Positions 4,302 through 5,868 of a DNA stretch of 5,868 bases are shown one piece after another. Numbering within the stretch: the stretch's first letter is position 1; every line of letters starts with the position of its first letter. The translations under genes were made by a program, and so were the position numbers. Where the stretch lies: assembly GCA_015662325.1 (NCBI GenBank), contig DQUJ01000159.1, forward strand, positions 1-5,868. The letters are read 5' to 3'. The notes beneath the pieces were generated by a model. It was given only the letters and a program-made list of their open reading frames with translations, was not told the origin of the DNA and searched no databases. This DNA comes from Leucothrix mucor (GTDB taxonomy: Bacteria; Pseudomonadota; Gammaproteobacteria; Thiotrichales; Thiotrichaceae).

Positions 4302-5825
4302 ATGAGCACTTTACTGATTCTAAATGCAACAATAGTCAATGAAAACAGCATTGTTGAATCTGATATTTATATCCGTAATGGGCGTATCGAAAAGATAGGC
4401 AAAGACCTATCTAGGATGAAAGTGCTACAGGTTATGGATGTAAAGGGTAAGCACGTGATACCCGGCATGATCGACGATAATGTGCACTTTAAAAAAGAAA
4501 ATGAAAGCGCTGCAAGCAATCTTTATTCCGAATCTCAAGCGGCAGTTGCGGGCGGTATTACCACTTTTTTCGATATGCCTGATTCTTTGCCGCATACGGT
4601 AGACTTACAAACCCTTGAAGATAAAATGAGCCTAGCAAGTGAAAAATCACTGGCTAATTATTCATTCTATCTTGGTGTGGGTTACGAAAATACAGAGATT
4701 ATAAAATCACTCGATCATAATCTAAACTGTGGTTTAAAAATTTGTATGGGAGATGCCAGAGGCAATATGCTGGTAGATCGGCCCGAAATTGTGGAAGAGG
4801 TCTTTAAATCGTCACCCACATTAATTGCCGCGCATTGTGAAGATATGCCGATGATTACCGAAAATTTAGAAAGCTACCGACAGATTTATGGTGATGAGAT
4901 ACCCTTTGAGTTGCACCCTAAAATAAGAAGTGATGAAGCTTGTTATCAATCGACTAAACTTGCCATTGAAATAGCAAAAGCTAACGATACACGGTTGCAT
5001 GTGTTGCATGTGAGTAGCGCAAAAGAAGTGGAGCTATTTGAAAATACGCCATTGGATGAAAAACGTATTACAGCAGAAGTTTGTTACCCCTATCTTGATT
5101 TTGCAGAGGATGATTATATTGTCCAAAGTATTGTTGATAAGCAAAAAAAGAGCGAAGATAAGGCAGGTAACGACAAGGATAATAAAGACAAGGATAATAA
5201 AGACAAGGATAATAAAGACAAGGATAATAAAGACAAGGATAATAAAGACAAGGACATTAAAGACAAAGAGAATACAAAGGATTTAAACTACTTTAACAAA
5301 GGCGCGTTAATAAAATGTAATCCTTCAATAAAAACAGAAATAGACCGAGCGGCTTTATTTCAAGGGCTGATGAATGATCGGTTAGATAATATTGCCACAG
5401 CGCATACGGTTGTAAATCGCTATGATAAAGAAGGTGATTATTTCCAAGTTAAATCAGGCATGCCATCTGCGCAATATGCGTTACCTTCGCTTTTGGAACA
5501 TTATCAAGATGGTATTTTCACTTTGGAATCTATCGTTCAAAAAACCAGCCATGCGGTTGCGGATTTATTTAATATAAAAGAGCGCGGTTATATTCGTGAA
5601 GGCTATTGGGCTGACCTTGTGGTGGTGGATATAAATAAGCCGTGGACGGTAAGTACGGGCTCTGTTTTATCTAGCAGCGGGTGGACACCGTATTTAGGCG
5701 AAGAGTTTCGTTCTAGCGTGTACGCAACGATTGTGAACGGAAATTTAGTTTATATCAACGATACGGTTCGAACCGATGCCAAGAAAGGCAAGCGAGTTGA
5801 GTTTGAACGCGCAAAGGCGGTATAA
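4302..5825 (+). CDS. Dihydroorotase-like protein, probably catalytically inactive, with DKDNK repeat insert
   Basis: This 507-residue amidohydrolase-fold protein resembles the dihydroorotase (PyrC) group whose metal motif reads IDDQVHFREPG. Family blocks in order are PGMIDDNVHF (54-63), AAVAGGITTFFDMP (80-93), GLKICMG (144-150), AAHCED (176-181), HPKIRSDEACY (205-215), LHVLHVSSA (232-240), AEVCYPYLDF (258-267), ALIKCNP (335-341), IATAH (364-368) and REGYWADLVVVD (422-443 region). Retained are His62, Lys146 (the usual carboxylated lysine), His178 and His236. Lost or changed are the substrate Arg of FRE (Lys64), the Asn of MPN (Asp94), the catalytic Asp of IATDH (Ala367) and the HAPH segment. 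About 55 charged residues (275-330) form an insert with tandem DKDNK units. No Shine-Dalgarno is evident, so translation may depend on folA termination five bases upstream. A non-catalytic PyrC-prime-like role is possible but unproven; so is a changed substrate. Confidence 0.85.
   Translation: MSTLLILNATIVNENSIVESDIYIRNGRIEKIGKDLSRMKVLQVMDVKGKHVIPGMIDDNVHFKKENESAASNLYSESQAAVAGGITTFFDMPDSLPHTVDLQTLEDKMSLASEKSLANYSFYLGVGYENTEIIKSLDHNLNCGLKICMGDARGNMLVDRPEIVEEVFKSSPTLIAAHCEDMPMITENLESYRQIYGDEIPFELHPKIRSDEACYQSTKLAIEIAKANDTRLHVLHVSSAKEVELFENTPLDEKRITAEVCYPYLDFAEDDYIVQSIVDKQKKSEDKAGNDKDNKDKDNKDKDNKDKDNKDKDNKDKDIKDKENTKDLNYFNKGALIKCNPSIKTEIDRAALFQGLMNDRLDNIATAHTVVNRYDKEGDYFQVKSGMPSAQYALPSLLEHYQDGIFTLESIVQKTSHAVADLFNIKERGYIREGYWADLVVVDINKPWTVSTGSVLSSSGWTPYLGEEFRSSVYATIVNGNLVYINDTVRTDAKKGKRVEFERAKAV
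5172..5261 (+). repeat. 15-bp tandem repeat encoding DKDNK
   Basis: Five exact copies of GACAAGGATAATAAA run from 5172 to 5246. A sixth copy (5247-5261) differs at two bases (DKDIK), and a decayed seventh (from 5262, DKENT) follows. The unit is five codons long, so gain or loss of copies by replication slippage keeps the dihydroorotase-like frame open. The exact identity of the central copies suggests recent expansion, while the copies at the downstream edge have drifted. Confidence 0.95.
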
Positions 5826-5828
5826 ACA

Positions 5829-5868
5829 ATGCCTTCTCATGTTATTTTATTTATCCCCGAATTAATTA
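5829..5868 (+). CDS. Start of an unidentified gene, truncated by the window end
   Basis: An ATG three bases after the preceding stop opens a frame that continues to the end of the window, giving MPSHVILFIPELI. AAAGG (5813-5817), within an AAAGGCGG stretch, provides a plausible ribosome binding site inside the upstream gene, and the tight spacing suggests the same transcript. Thirteen residues are too few to identify it. The hydrophobic strand ending in a proline looks like the first beta strand of a cytoplasmic enzyme, but no function can be claimed. Confidence 0.6.
   Translation, partial: MPSHVILFIPELI

Noticed and set aside
5172..5261. CRISPR array or other spacer-repeat element
   Set aside because: The repeats are directly adjacent with no spacers, the unit is only 15 bp, and the array is in frame within a coding sequence.
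5038..5286. Overlapping + strand frame with RIIKT repeats, 82 residues
   Set aside because: It is the out-of-frame reading of the 15-bp repeat inside the dihydroorotase-like gene. It has no family resemblance and no ribosome binding site, and it owes its length to the repeat lacking stops in that frame.
4302..5825. Calling this gene functional pyrC
   Set aside because: The fold matches, but the catalytic Asp, the substrate Arg and the substrate Asn positions are all changed, so a pyrC symbol would imply an activity the sequence does not support.

Overview
This window looks like chromosomal DNA from a gammaproteobacterium of fairly low GC content (AT-rich third positions, roughly 40% GC by eye). 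The evidence is the gene order petA-petB-petC-sspA-sspB and the close resemblance of SspA and SspB to the enterobacterial proteins. Gammaproteobacterial hallmarks also appear in the bc1 subunits: a PVWY Qo motif in cytochrome b and a GMPHVL methionine-ligand region in cytochrome c1. I cannot name a genus. All genes are on the + strand, and no RNA gene, mobile element or CRISPR array is visible.

Region 1 (1-2485) is the respiratory bc1 (complex III) operon: the C-terminal part of the Rieske protein, complete cytochrome b and complete cytochrome c1. The genes overlap by 1 and 4 bases, which suggests translational coupling. Together they oxidise ubiquinol, reduce a c-type cytochrome and pump protons. 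Cytochrome b is longer than usual because about 60 residues, probably two extra membrane helices, sit just before the conserved C-terminal end.

Region 2 (2486-2635) is a 150-base gap packed with dyad symmetries: two small AT-rich ones, a convincing rho-independent terminator that closes the pet operon, a perfect 10-bp inverted repeat, and a perfect 7-bp inverted repeat wrapped around the sspA Shine-Dalgarno sequence.

Region 3 (2636-5868) is a compact series of genes that may form one transcription unit. It contains sspA (RNA polymerase-associated stringent starvation protein), sspB (ClpXP adaptor), folA (dihydrofolate reductase), a dihydroorotase-like gene, and the first 13 codons of another gene. 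The gaps shrink from 45 to 29, 5 and 3 bases.

The most unusual item is the dihydroorotase-like gene (4302-5825). It keeps the family fold along its length but has lost several catalytic and substrate-binding residues, including the catalytic aspartate (IATDH has become IATAH). It also carries an in-frame array of 15-bp tandem repeats encoding DKDNK units in a loop. It is best read as a diverged, probably non-catalytic pseudoenzyme with a length-variable charged insert. I did not find a clearly new multi-gene system.
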